Origin: Cryptomeria japonica | Lineage: Eukaryota; Streptophyta; Pinopsida; Cupressales; Cupressaceae | Assembly: GCF_030272615.1 (NCBI RefSeq) | Contig: NC_081414.1 | Span: forward strand, 823,297,896 to 823,361,895 | Length of the DNA stretch: 64,000 nt | Direction: 5' to 3' | Shown here: positions 12,357 through 24,248 of the stretch, one piece after another | Layout of the letters: each line of letters begins with the position of its first letter | How positions within the stretch are numbered: position 1 is the first letter of the stretch | Notes under the pieces: generated by a model | Seen by the model: the letters and a program-made list of their open reading frames with translations, nothing else | The model's database searches: none | What the model was told of the DNA's origin: nothing | Position numbers and translations under genes: made by a program

Positions 12357-12456
12357 CCCTATTTGGCATGTGCCAAATGTGATGAATGGACTTTTCCATT
12401 TGGCACGTGCCAAATGCAAAAATCCATTCATCACATTTGGCACATGCCAAATAGGG
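12357..12456. repeat. Large hairpin with TTTGGC...GCCAAA arms
   Basis: Arms 12357-12395 and 12418-12456 are reverse complements with only one or two mismatches. The 22-bp loop is itself a palindrome (catttggcacgtgccaaatg). Each arm also contains TTTGGCATGTGCCAAA. Another imperfect palindrome (atttggcgtgagccaaat) follows at ~12468-12486. No coding sense is seen; the three overlapping short frames here are by-products of the symmetry. It could be a fold-back element. Confidence 0.85.
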
Positions 12457-12545
12457 TGAGCGCCATATTTGGCGTGAGCCAAATGGCCCGCATTGGGAAA
12501 CACCAAACCTATGGGTTGGATTTGCCTTGGGCATCCAACCCAAAG

Positions 12546-13339
12546 GTTTGGACGACCATTTTAGGCTAGAGACATGTTTTTATCAAAACATTGAAAATTT
12601 TGACATATTTTTTGTCATGCTCTCCGTCAGGTTTGCATGTGTTTCAATGAAGTTAAAAAAAATATCATGGTAAACTTGAGCTTCCTCTTAGCTATCCAAC
12701 AACGTAATTTATTTCAAATTTTGATTTCGTTAAGTCTTTCATCTATAATTTCTTTTGTTAGTGTGTCCATTTTTTGTCAAAAACCAACATGCACTATTTT
12801 GGGTATAGATTTTTACACGTTCATCAGATTTTGAAAAAACTTACATTTTTAGAAACTAGACTCAATTATACATAATTTAAAAAAAATAAATTAATTTTTT
12901 ATTAGTTTTCAATGATTTTAGGGGGGAGCACACTCAAATTTCTATTTTTCAGGATGTGTCCACTTCGAAAATGAGTAAAAAATCATATACTCATTAAAAA
13001 ATTAGCTGAAAAATCTAGCATAAACTACAAGGTGTTAGCTAATTTCTCACTGAAGCAATTTCAAAAATTCAAAAAAAAGGTTAACATTTTAGGGGGGCCA
13101 CAAAAGACGCTATGTTATGTTTTTTACATAAAAACATGACCACTTTTTGTGGCCCACCTTTTTGAAGCCCTTAATCTCCACCATTTTCAAAAAAAATTAG
13201 TAGTTTAGAAAGTAGACTTGAAGCACTCTGACTCTTGTTCTTGTTTCATCTTCAAATTTGGAGTGTAACTATCTTCAATTTGTTGTTGAAGTTCAGAGTT
13301 TGCTAATTTCAGAAAAAAAGTGGCATCTTAAGACCCCCT
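12546..13339. other. AT-rich DNA without recognisable gene
   Basis: No sustained reading frame or known motif. A short inverted repeat (ggggccacaaaa ... tttttgtggccc) pairs 13094-13105 with 13145-13156. The box ttaggggggagcacac at ~12920 and ttttaggggggccac at ~13089 look like related short repeats. Confidence 0.5.
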
Positions 13340-13359
13340 TTTGGTACCACAACACATAC

Positions 13360-14050
13360 CCAATCCTGTTTCCACCGATGATACTTTTATTTTAAATATT
13401 ACTTCAATCAAGTATTTCCTTCTTTCATCGAAATACTTTATTCAATCACTATGGTTGTTTCCTCACCGATACCTATCTGATATCCATTGGTTTTTATGTT
13501 GAAGAAACCTCGGGCTTCGGTGACATGCTTTATTTTTTCTGCTAAAACACTTCTTCCATCAAAATCATCATGCCTTGTCAGTGAATGGATCTATTGTCTC
13601 ACCAAAGCCTTTCTTTATCCTCTCTTATCATCTTCCACTGATAAGTCGCATCGGTGAAGCCATGCATATCAGAGGCATGCCTTTTAGTTTCCTCGAAGCC
13701 TATTTCCTCATTGATATCTTTTATTGATGTAGCTTCCTTTTGCTTGATCAACACTATTCTTTCGATGAGAACATTCCTTTCGATCAGTTCTTCTTATGTT
13801 GCACCGATGGTATTGTCTCCTCGAAGACCTTTTTCCATCGATGAAAACCATCTCTGCTTTCCTCGATATCTTTTCTTGATGGAATTACTATCTTTAATGA
13901 GTATTTTCTGAAGTTCATCGATGCTTCCTTTTTTTGATGGCCCTTTTATATCAATGAGACATTGTTGGGTCTCATCGATATTATTTGAACCCAGATATCT
14001 TAATAGGATGCTTTTACACCCACTTGATGACTTATGGGCTACCATGGTAT
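13360..14050. repeat. Diverged partial copy of the ~890-bp CGAT-rich repeat
   Basis: Aligns by eye with 45880-46565 and 46755-47261 plus 63250-63407: shared landmarks are caccgatgatacttttatttt, cactatggttgtttcctcac, atgttgaagaaacctcggg and acccagatatcttaata. Dense ATCGATGA, CACCGATG and TCATCGA words occur every ~20-30 bp. The frames that cross it have no independent support. Confidence 0.8.
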
Positions 14051-14560
14051 TAATGAAAATGATGATTATATAACCATTTTCATTTTCTTATTCAGATTTA
14101 TCCATCTTAGACTCAGATGTTTAAGTATTTCATCCTTATATTTGATCACTCCTAAATTTAGCTTTTTCAGTCTTGCTGCTCTGCTAAGATAATCTTTAAG
14201 ACTAGAAGGACGCAATACCTTACATTAATGAGCATAGGTATATAAATGTTCTGGCATATCTTGCTCCCACATATACGTGATCATGGATATATAGGTATTA
14301 TTATTTACGTATATATTGCCTTCTTATAGGACTAACACTTACCTGGCTATCCTCATCTCTATTTTACCTTTTCGGTCCCCTATATTCTTGATGTTTTGTC
14401 TCTTGTTCTGTTCTTAAGAAGCTTTCAGGCTTTAATGTCTCTAGGTTGCTTTAACTTAGCTTCGTAATTTTGTTAAGCTATGTATATGCTATGCGTCATC
14501 CTCTTCCCTGTGTATGATCGGTCCCAACCACCTTCAGGCTTTCTAGGCCTTCCATGGTTG

Positions 14561-14562
<2 letters not shown>
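14051..14562. other. Unannotated AT-rich stretch
   Basis: No gene, repeat or element boundary that I can support. Confidence 0.4.

Positions 14563-14618
<56 letters not shown>
14563..14618. repeat. (AT)n microsatellite
   Basis: About 28 uninterrupted AT units. The Ile-Tyr-rich frames on both strands here are translations of this repeat. Confidence 0.97.
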
Positions 14619-14622
<4 letters not shown>

Positions 14623-15034
14623 ATTTATATTTCTATATACCTTATCATCATTCAAATTATATATTAGGATTTTGTTCAGACTGACATCTATATAATCATA
14701 TTCATATATAGTTTCCTATTTTCCTGCCTGTTCTCTTAGTTTTAAGTTAAATCAGTCTTAGATGCATATGCCAATTTTCCTCTTTCTTCTCAGTAATCTC
14801 TAGCATCATATTATTAGATTAAGGGTTGACCTGATAAAATTTTATCTCACTTAAAGCTTTCCCATGACACTCAATAAGGGCCTGGAAGGCTCTCGAACCA
14901 TATTCTTTAAGATGGTAGCTCCCCACAATCTCTTTGCAAGAATATTTATGGAATTTGTCTCATTAATATTTATTGAGTTTATGCTCTTCAATGGGTAATC
15001 ACTCTCATATTATGTTTTTGGAGATTTTTTGAGA

Positions 15035-15519
15035 CTAATATTTTGAGTTGTGTATCCTAACAGGGTGACCATCTAGGCGGGTATGATATATTGTATAAGT
15101 TGACTTGTTCGGATTTCCTTTTCCTAACATTTTGGTGAGAGTTTTTCTGAATATTTTGTGTAGCATAAGGAGCAAAGCATGCTTAACCCTGTGTTTCAAG
15201 AATAGTAAGAATTGTCGCCCACAAATGGCAGCATCACCCCAAGAGATGGGCAATCTGCTACTCAACTTTACACAAAGGATTTCTACATACAATCTTCATT
15301 ATTTTGGACAAGTTCCCTTTGTGATCTTACATCTCCATTTTGTATCGCATTCTTAATTTTTTTTAATCCTTGAGGGATCTGGGCTAGACTGGAGGTTTTC
15401 TTCCCTCCATTATTTCCTACCAGTGCCCACACCGAATGGAGCTATAAATGTAAATCTATCTATTTTTTAAAGTAATAAAATTCTTTGGCCTCGGCCTTTT
15501 AGCGATAAAAAAAAAATTA
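15035..15519 (+). mobile_element. Possible LINE-type 3' end with poly(A)
   Basis: The segment ends in a run of A (from 15508) shortly after aataaaattctttggcctcgg, a layout typical of plant LINE 3' tails with a polyadenylation-like AATAAA. A less AT-rich block (15150-15440) precedes it. No diagnostic protein motif was found, so this could also be the end of a processed transcript copy. Confidence 0.3.
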
Positions 15520-17001
15520 TAATATAATACAAATTTTATAGTGAAAATATATTTTTTCTTAAGAGCATAATCTTAATTTAATTTTAAAACATTATATAGT
15601 TATATTTATAATACTGAAATTAATCTCAAATATAATTACTAATTTGTAGTATAATATTATATTATTATTTTTATTTATGTAATATTAATTATAATTATTT
15701 TTAGTAAAATAACTATTAATAACTATAAAAGTGAAAATAAACATTTTTTAAAGATCTTATAGAAAAATATTTAAATTTATGAATAAAAGTTATTAAATTA
15801 TTTTGTATATATTAAAATGATTTAAAAATTTATTAAAAAAAAGAATGATTTCAAAATATATTAAATATAACTATAAAGAATAATATAATAATTAGGTTTT
15901 TTTTAATAGAAATATTTATATTTAATTTTTCATTTAATTTCATTTAAGCTAAATGGAATCCTTATAATTTTTTTTATTATCTATATTTTAAGATAAAAAA
16001 ATAATTATTAAAATTTATATTTTTATTGAGAAAAAATATTTGATTTACAATATTATAAATGATTAAAAATACAAAATAAACTATTTAAAATAGACATTTC
16101 ACTTTTTAAAATACAAAGAAATCCAAAAATCCCCCTAAACAATCTGGCATCCTTAAAAACTTGCTCCTATAACACCAATTTTTTTAAACCAATCATAGTG
16201 TAGATAAATAATTTTTACAGTATCCTAAATTTTAAAATATAAATCTTAACTTTACAAAAAGCAAGTGTTTTCTTTAAGAAAAAATAATAATCACTTTTGA
16301 TTGTTGTATACTAATTGAATAAAACAACTTCATTCAATGCAATAGTATTGCCTAGGAAAGTACTAATAAATAAAAAAATATGAAAGGTTAATAATGAGAC
16401 AATCAAATCGACAAAAACATGTAACTTTTTTGAGTCAATTAAATTGAGAAAAAAAAATCTATCATTTAGAAACTTAAAATCACACATCTTAACTTAAATT
16501 AAGAAAAAAAAAATCTATCATTTGAGTCAATTGGTGGAGAATCAATTGCATAATAATGAGTTAGGAGAAACAAATATAATGCCAACCTAAGAACAAATAC
16601 TAACAATTATTATAAATGAAATAAAAAAGCTAAGAAAAATGTTTAAAGCAAGCATTAAAAAAAATCATGATAAATTAAAAAAAGTTGGAGTAGCCCTTGT
16701 GGCCACCAACTTTTCAATGGAGTAGCACTTGTGGCAACCAACTATTTAATTGATTACGATAGATATGGAATAAAGCCTTAAATCTAAATATCACCGACAA
16801 CTGTCCACAACATCCTGTATTGCGGTCTGGACGGCAATATCTTGTCATTTAGTAAACTAGATCATAAAATTTAGAGGACTAGATGACAGGATATTAGTAT
16901 TTAGTTCAATAAACTTAAAAATTTTTGTGGACCACATGACAAGATATTAACCTCTAATTCACGAAACTTAAAAGATTTGATGGACTAGATAACAAGACAA
17001 T
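15520..17001. other. Very AT-rich DNA without gene
   Basis: Poly-A and poly-T runs and short repeats; no sustained frame. A duplicated phrase around ctatcatttagaaacttaaa and ctatcatttgagtcaattgg (16460-16540) and the word gagtagcacttgtggcaacc near 16690-16740 are local repeats only. Confidence 0.5.
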
Positions 17002-17202
17002 ATTCTTTCATCGTGTATTTCTGCCCAGTCCAAAGGTGAATATCATCGCCTTGATGGATTTGCTTATCGACCTCGTATGTTCTGCCTGGACCCTCCAAAT
17101 CACTTCTCCTGCGGAAAACATCCCGCCGTAGGATGTAGCACATTCTACCCAATTTTTATCCCTTACGCTGCGTGTTTCCCGCCACATGGTGTCAAATTCT
17201 TC
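17002..17202 (+). other. Candidate exon-like island
   Basis: A short, GC-richer block in AT-rich surroundings. One frame is open from a stop near 16995 past 17202 and gives a Cys- and Pro-containing peptide (FCLDPPNHFSCGKHPA). At 17203 the bases GTATGT make a plausible plant 5' splice site. No homologue is recognised and no partner exon was found. It may be a gene relic, a first exon of a gene I cannot trace, or chance. Confidence 0.18.
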
Positions 17203-17289
17203 GTATGTCTTTTGGTATATGTACTGGGGTCAAGTTTTCTAGTAATAAGTTTATGTTGTTTTTTACACAGTTGTATTGTATAGTTTATT

Positions 17290-19038
17290 CTGTATAGTAC
17301 ACCCACATTATCTATTAGCATATTTTTTTATTTTTACAGAATCTAAGGTCTTTTTATCTTCAAACATTTATCATTCATATATTGGTTGTGCTTAGAACCA
17401 CTTTGAGATTCGCTTTAAGATGAACGAAAGGTCCTTGTCTTATTTTAATAGTAATAAACTTTTAAGTAGAGAACAAATTATTGTATACACAAGAAAACTT
17501 AATAAATATATTGATCTTGTCTAAAAATGTTGGATTGGTGAAGTGTCTAAATAAAACTCTTTAGCATTGAATTCTATTAAATTGGGTTTGTCTTTGGGTG
17601 ACCCTTGGATTGATTGGTGGATTGTTTTAAATGACCTAGGAATTACTCTTAAATACATGACAATAGTCATTAATTTGAACTATTTGACTATGTATAATTG
17701 GGGTAAACACTAATTTTGTGAAAGAGTTGAACTTTAGGTGTGTGAGATTTTTTTCGATTTCTCCAATTTTGGTCACATAATGTGAACTAGTCTCAAACTA
17801 GGGTGAGTTACACAATCTACTTATTTCAACTCAAATGATTTAAGATGTAGGGTGGACAAAGTACACAAGAAATCACCTCTTGATAAATACATAGAAACTT
17901 TGAATAATTAACAACAACAAAGCTTGACATTCTATGCAATGTTATTATATAATGAAAATCAAGTTGTGGACTAGATGGCAACCATGATACCATTTTTTAT
18001 GCATCTCAATGACTAAATTTTTTATATTAATATATAATTTTTATGTTGATTTAACATCTAAATTTTCCATCAATATATAATTGTTCTACAAAAATACTAA
18101 AAAAATCAACCATCAACATATGAACACCAGATTTACATGGAAAATCTAATAGGGAAAAACCATTATCAAAATCATGATCATAATATATATAAAATGATTA
18201 CAATGTTTTAGGCCTACAGCCAAGTAGCATAATGCACCTAATAGGCTTGCAAGACTAAGGTGTAGTACCTTACAGCAATATACATGGACTTTTACAACAA
18301 AGACACACTGCTTCAAGACAGCATACAAAGTGCTACCAAGAGACTCACTATCTTATGGTGACAAAAATAGTAACAGAACTGATATGAGTAGAATCTTCTG
18401 ATGAAAAAATTATCCTTAAAGGTCTATGTCAAGGGACCAATATCATGGAAAACATTTATGACATCTACCGCTTTTTTGGCACACTATCACACTAAAAATA
18501 TACCACCTTGAAAGCTCTTCACAAACTGACTTTCTCACACACACAGTATCAAATCTAGTTGCACATTATTTGCATACACTTCACATCAATTCACACTTTA
18601 TGAAAAATACAACTCATACATACACACTCCTTAAATACAAGTTTTATCATCAAAAACCTAGTTTAGAGTTACTTGAAGTCAAAATCTTTTCTATATTGAA
18701 ATATGATAAGAATGTTGTTTTCCCTTTTTTAAAGTTATGGTGATGAACATTGTCTTTTTCATTGTGGTTATTCTCATTCCCTTGGAAATTGTAAAGCCTT
18801 TAAAGAATTTGGTCAAGACCAATATGATCGAGCTCACACAGCTCTTACAACTGATCTTACACTTTTTCTTGTTGAAGAGATAGTGTCTTAACACTCCATT
18901 CACCTTATCATGTTTCTCCTCACCCTATGATAGTAGTATTTAACTTGATTTGGGGCTCTTTGTCATGAGTGGTGATGATTTTTCAATAACAATCATCTTG
19001 GGGCAGCAACATAATTCTTCCTTATTTCCTCAATTGAT

Positions 19039-19041
<3 letters not shown>
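17290..19041. other. AT-rich DNA without gene; one LTR-like box
   Basis: No coding signal. The phrase acatggaaaatctaatagg followed by gaaaaaccat at ~18136-18165 resembles the conserved box seen in the Copia LTRs (acgtggaaaccca...aaaaacca), so a worn LTR fragment may lie here. Nothing else is supported. Confidence 0.35.

Positions 19042-19079
<38 letters not shown>
19042..19079. repeat. (CT)n microsatellite
   Basis: About 19 uninterrupted CT units. The surrounding 19080-19720 is T-rich with many cttcc words and has no gene that I can support. Confidence 0.95.
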
Positions 19080-19081
<2 letters not shown>

Positions 19082-20998
19082 TTTTGAAGATAACCTATTG
19101 TTTTGTGTTACATTTTTCATAACGTGATCTCCTTTCTTGCATAAAATGATCCTTCTTGTGAGTACATGTGTGTTCCTTGGGTAGGACCTTTTCCTTGCTT
19201 GAAATAGTACATCTCTTATGAATAAATATCTCCTTAGAGGTTGTGTAATCCTTCTCACTTTCCTTATACTTGGGAGGAATTGATCTTTCTTACCCTTTCT
19301 AATGATCCACTTTTCCTTTTCAAGTGGTGTTTTCTTATGATACGATTCCATTCCTTGTATGAAGTTGGTTTTTTGCTCAAGGATTCTCTCTTATGCAAGA
19401 GGTGTGTATCCTTGGTCACAACCTCTTCTACACTTGGTAATTTATATCTATTATAAACTAACCCTTCACTTTGGGTCAATAGTGTTTCATCTTTCATCAA
19501 AAACTTCTTTTACCTAGTAATAGGGGGGAGATTTGAATTCTTTTTCTCCTTCCTCTCTTTCGGTCGATGGTGTTTTTGTTCAAACTATCCTCTTGGATGT
19601 AGATGTCTTTGAAAAAACATATCTTCCCCACAAAGACTTACCCTTACACTTAGTGCAAGATATCTCTTTTTCAACTATCTTTTCCTTCCTTATAAGAGTA
19701 ATACCTCTTTAGCTTGGATTTATGAACACTGTTTCCTAAAAGGATATCTCCTTGGTGTTGAAGGTGTCTATCCTTGTTTCTATATTCCTTAAGACATCAA
19801 AATAGGTCTATGTTGACATCTTAATGAGGGGGGCATTACATATAATTCGCTTTGTACTATATTGTACTATATTTTGCATGTCTTACATGGGGTGCTCATT
19901 CTCGAAGCTAGAGAAAATAAAGTCTTATAGGAGATTCTTCATAACCAAAACTAGACACATTTGTATTTTCATTTCATGTCTTATACAGGTTGTTGTATTC
20001 TCGAAACCAAAAAAATAAAAATTATTTTACGAGATGCTTAATTCTTGAAAATAGATAGTAACATTTGTAGTATGATGAGTGGAACTAGCAGAACATAGAG
20101 AGAATATTCTCACTCTCTTCCCCAACATGGATCGACTAGAAAAACACAACTAGCCATGGCATCCATGTCCTCTCTCTTTTCTCTTTCCTCATGAGTTCAT
20201 ATCTTTTCTATTGGTATATCATAGCTCATCATTTGATACATGATCCTACTCTCTTTATGTGATCACTTGTGTTCTTGTGATATAATTCCAAGAATGATAT
20301 TAGCGGTTCATACCTTTTGATTATTGACATCTCTTCAACTAGTTTACTTGGAGCATCTTTTATCTTCTTGTGTTGTGTGCCTTTTGTCTTTTTCCATCTT
20401 TTTGTCTTTGTCTTATTTTGTGTATCCTTGCATAATATTTTGTGAGTTAAGATCCTATGATTGGGGCCTTGGTTCCTTAGAGTTAGTGATATCTTATCTC
20501 CTTGTGATCTTGCTCCTAATTGCTCATTTCTCTCTCATCTTTCAAATTTACTATAATTATTTGCATAGATTGATACTCCCATTTAATTCAAAGCTAAATG
20601 TAGCATCATAAATTGTCACTGATCCAATTTACACCTTATGTTTGTTCACCTAATTTAGTGTGTTCTATCATCATACCCTCTCTAGGTCCATTTTGACCCT
20701 ATTATAAAATCTTTTATGTCATATAAACCCTTTGGTGGGTCCTACTATAGGATACCCTCCTCCCTAGCTACTTATTCAGGTCCTATTTGTAGAAGGAATA
20801 GGGTGTGTAATGCCCTAGTTTGGACCAGGGTGCCCCAGATTGCCCTAGTCTCTCTCAAATGGGCCCTAATTTAAAATGGGGTAGGTGTTATATCTCGCCA
20901 ATAACATTTGATTCAAGGTCTACAAATGGCCATTGGAGGTCAACCTAATTGGTAAATTACCTAGTGAACCCTATATAAAGGCATCTTATCAATTTATT
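19080..20998. other. T-rich intergenic DNA
   Basis: Short frames are present but carry no recognised motif. The end of this stretch (ccctatataaagg at 20969-20981) looks promoter-like and is listed separately. Confidence 0.4.
20969..20981 (+). promoter_or_regulatory. TATA-box-like element, possibly of an old LTR
   Basis: CCCTATATAAAGG is a good plant TATA box. It is followed by a region shared with copy B and ending near attgggagcaccaggg (~21410), which weakly resembles an LTR end plus primer site of a Ty3-type element. The TATA itself lies just outside the duplicated unit, so copy B lacks it. Confidence 0.3.
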
Positions 20999-21491
20999 TT
21001 AGATCTAAAACTCCATCCATAGTATTCATGCATTTGTGCAGCATTCAAAGACTCAAAGTTACATATTCATCATTCAAGCATGATGGAGTGAAGTTACATC
21101 AATCTTTATGCAAGAATTGTGTGTGATTAGCATTTTTCAAGTCCATGTGTTTGTCATACCATTACATTAAAAGAACATTGTATCATCAACAATTGTAAAC
21201 TTGAGGTATATCTCCTTAATATTTATTTTAGTATTTTCATTATTTCATTAACAATTAATTCCAAAATTGAGACTTGACCTAAGCCACACCCCTATCCCCA
21301 ATATATTTTTCTTTCTTTTTGTGTGCAAGCAACAAGTGTAGCGGAGTACTAAAAAAAGTTGGTATAGTCCACAATGATGCACAAGTCATATTTTGACAAC
21401 AAAAAAATTGGGAGCACCAGGGAAAATTAGTGCTACTTGGTCTTAAAAAATTCAGCTAAACTTTTGAGAGGAGATTATATACATCTTATTT

Positions 21492-22860
21492 TCCCTCGAT
21501 CTAAGTTGGTGTCTCTATTTGACATCTGTAGCTTACTATTTATAGCAGATCACTTTAACTACATTCTAAATTAAACTTAACAGGAAGGAGACAGGCACAC
21601 ACCAAAAAATTGGTAAATCTGATCAGTATTCTCGGTCCTTTTTCTAATCAAACTCTAGATAGAGCTATTGGATTTAGCCCCCTATTTCAATGTAAGTTTA
21701 ATTTGGTTAGTTAGCACTTTTATTTGTTGAAACCCTTATTTAAAATTTCCAACCATTAGAAAAATTAACATAACTAACATGCAGAATCAAAACACTGAAT
21801 GAACCAAATAAACATATCAACAAAACTACAACACAAGATTCAACATATCTAGAGGCCACTGACCACTTTTTAGAATACTTTGATAGATGCCCATACTATT
21901 ACATATTAGTAACAACAAACTTCTACAATTCACGAATGAAAAAACCAATCAATACAACATTAGTATAGCATGGATGTTATATATTTAGAACCACATAAAA
22001 TAATCGTCAACATCCAAAGAAATGCAAAGCATTCTACCAATCGGGAATTAAATATTATTTTTTAAATATTGAACTTACAAAAAATCTAACTTTCTAAAGA
22101 TACATCACCAACAAAAATTCAAAAACAACACCATCAACTCAACAACAACACTAGATAGAGAAACTTTCAATAGTACAAGATGATATCTAGGCCAAACTCC
22201 ATCTAAAACACCAAGTTTGGCATTAATGAAAACATAACTTAGATATCCAACAATCTCCCCCTTTTTTATTGATGCAACACTTCAACTATAAGGATAGTAA
22301 TAAAAAATGTTTTCCCTCATAAATATATCAATATTTCTCTCCCCCATAAAAAATTTTCTCCCCCTTTGACATGAAAGGAAAAGGGCATAGCATGATATAC
22401 TAATATTTTCATCATTCCTTCTAACACTACTCTCCAACACTCAACCACCCCCCCCCCCCACCCCCCAAAGAAAAAAAACAACAAAAACAACACATACTCT
22501 ACTACTCACCCTAAGAGCGGCAACAACATCAATTTACGAGTAAAAGAATAAAACTTGAATCTCTCCATAGAAGGATTCATCTCATCTATGAATCCAGTTA
22601 GAGAAAGAAGGGTAGATGACCCCTATTTTCAGCTTGAGATACTCAAAGGTATCCCTCACCAATGCTTTAGTAAAAATATTTGGAACTTATTCTTTGATAA
22701 ATATACTCCAACTAACTTCCTTTTTTGCAATATTTTCTACATCTAAAATATACCTACTTTGATACCAATTAATAAACCCACAATAGGACTGAGATGGGGG
22801 GTGAATCAATCTAGACCTTCTTAAATAGATCAATCAAATTATAAAAATAAATTAATTACT
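21492..22860 (-). mobile_element. Decayed Copia remnant found only in copy A
   Basis: In copy B the word gagattatatac runs straight into cactctacaac; in copy A ~1.37 kb lies between. On the minus strand the inserted block shows a primer site TGGTATCAAA (22767-22758) beside an LTR start that carries gagatggggggtgaatcaat, an RNase H tail (22745-22590), and a polypurine tract (aaaaagggggagat, 22266-22253) beside an LTR end ccaaca (22252). Almost the whole internal region is deleted, since the primer site abuts the RNase H tail. The outer parts of the LTRs are not recognisable. A poly-C run lies at 22448-22466. Confidence 0.6.
22590..22745 (-). pseudogene. Copia RNase H C-terminal fragment
   Basis: The minus strand reads ENIAKKEVS, then NIFTKALVRDTFEYLKLKIG, which matches the end of Copia RNase H (compare [21 protein letters not shown] in Copia-2). 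It is only ~50 codons with a stop, and nothing upstream of it survives except the primer site. It supports the Copia identity of the surrounding remnant. Confidence 0.75.
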
Positions 22861-23044
22861 CTATAACAATACTAAAAACCATCAACCATCAAAACACCTA
22901 GACTGACTACCTAGATATATATGCTAATTAGGCCTAGGATAACACCTTGACTAACTTAGATAAGAAAATATAAGCCTTAGAATAGCTTAAGTAACTAAAT
23001 AACAATATAATGATAGTAATATGACTTAATTAAAATTTATGAGT

Positions 23045-23486
23045 TGTTGGTGTAAATTATGTCTCACAATTACACTTTACTTAAGTTGACTTAGGGTAAT
23101 GCATTTCATAGTAGTTTGGATATGAGACACTTAGGGAATTGTGCACATAGGGATAATGTATGTAGGAGAAATTCCATCTTTTGTGGTCTTATCTTGTTGT
23201 TATATTCCACCTTCGGTGGGTGATCCACCTCTTTTGAAATATTTTATTATTTATCTTACCTACCGTCACCCACCCTTGTGTCTCATCGAGCCACATGTCA
23301 TGATTGTCTACTCACATATCCATAGGGCCTTGCCTTTATAAGAAATCTCATCTATATTGCATGGAATGATCTAGTTGATAGTATTTACTAATTGATTAGA
23401 ATGCAATATTTTCTTATCAAATCTATTTTATCTATTATGCTATTCATTTTCCCCTAGATCTTGTCTCTATTTGACAAATTCTTACA
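23045..23486 (+). repeat. Old 442-bp LTR (copy A)
   Basis: Starts TGTTGGTGTAAATTATG, ends AATTCTTACA, and is followed by tagtatgagagtc, a worn form of the tRNA-Met primer site TGGTATCAGAGCC. A TATA-like cctttataagaa lies at 23333-23344, ~140 bp before the end. The copy in B (37519-37960) has exactly the same length. The region after it (to ~23860) would be the element's leader, but no coding part or second LTR is seen, so this is a truncated element older than the duplication. Confidence 0.65.
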
Positions 23487-24248
23487 TAGTATGAGAGTCA
23501 TTGGGGCTCCATTGAGTAGTCATTTTTAGAGCTTTTGGAGCATTCAATTTTTGGATCTAAGGAGCTATCCATTTTAGGGATAACCTATTGCAATTTCGAC
23601 CTCACTGTTACGTTTGGGAGGTTGTTTCCATGAATTTTGAGTATAAATCCACCTATATTTGGTGAAAAGTGCATTTTGGGCCTTGGGGAAAAAATTTGCC
23701 CATTTGGGCAAACGGTGTGTTTTTTGGTAAAAAAAATTTTAAAATTATTTTTTGAATGTGAGAAATATTTTAATTTCTCTTTTTAATTTTTTTCATTTTT
23801 TTTAAATTACTTGTAAATGTTTTATTAAAGAAAAACATATCCCAAGACAAAATAAAATATCCTTAATATTATGATTCAGCATTCATGTAACATTTGAAAG
23901 TACAAATGGAGACAATCTTAGCAAGTAGTCTATTCATGAAGTAATTTAAAAACTACTAAGAGAACGTGTGAATTCTAATTTCTTTCACCATGAAACCATC
24001 GTACATAATAGAAAAGACAAATCCATGTTTCTACTCTCCTCAGAGAGAAGAAAAATTTAGAATCCTTCTTTATGGCCCTGCTATTCCTTTTATAATTGTA
24101 ATGAATGCAAAATGCTACCAACCATTTACAAAATTACATCTGACCCTCTTTTTACCCACAAAACTCCTTGTCTCTATTTTGTCTTGAAGCAAAACTAACA
24201 AGCTAGTATACATGAAGGCTTTCATGAATTCCAACTACCTTATGGGTC

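Noticed and set aside
12295-12569. ORFs on both strands with GTCQM-like repeats
   Set aside because: They follow from the hairpin; the symmetry makes both strands read alike.
23141-23341. Small gene, since a similar ORF exists at 37590-37814
   Set aside because: The shared frame lies inside the duplicated old LTR; the two readings differ by indels and have no recognised motif.
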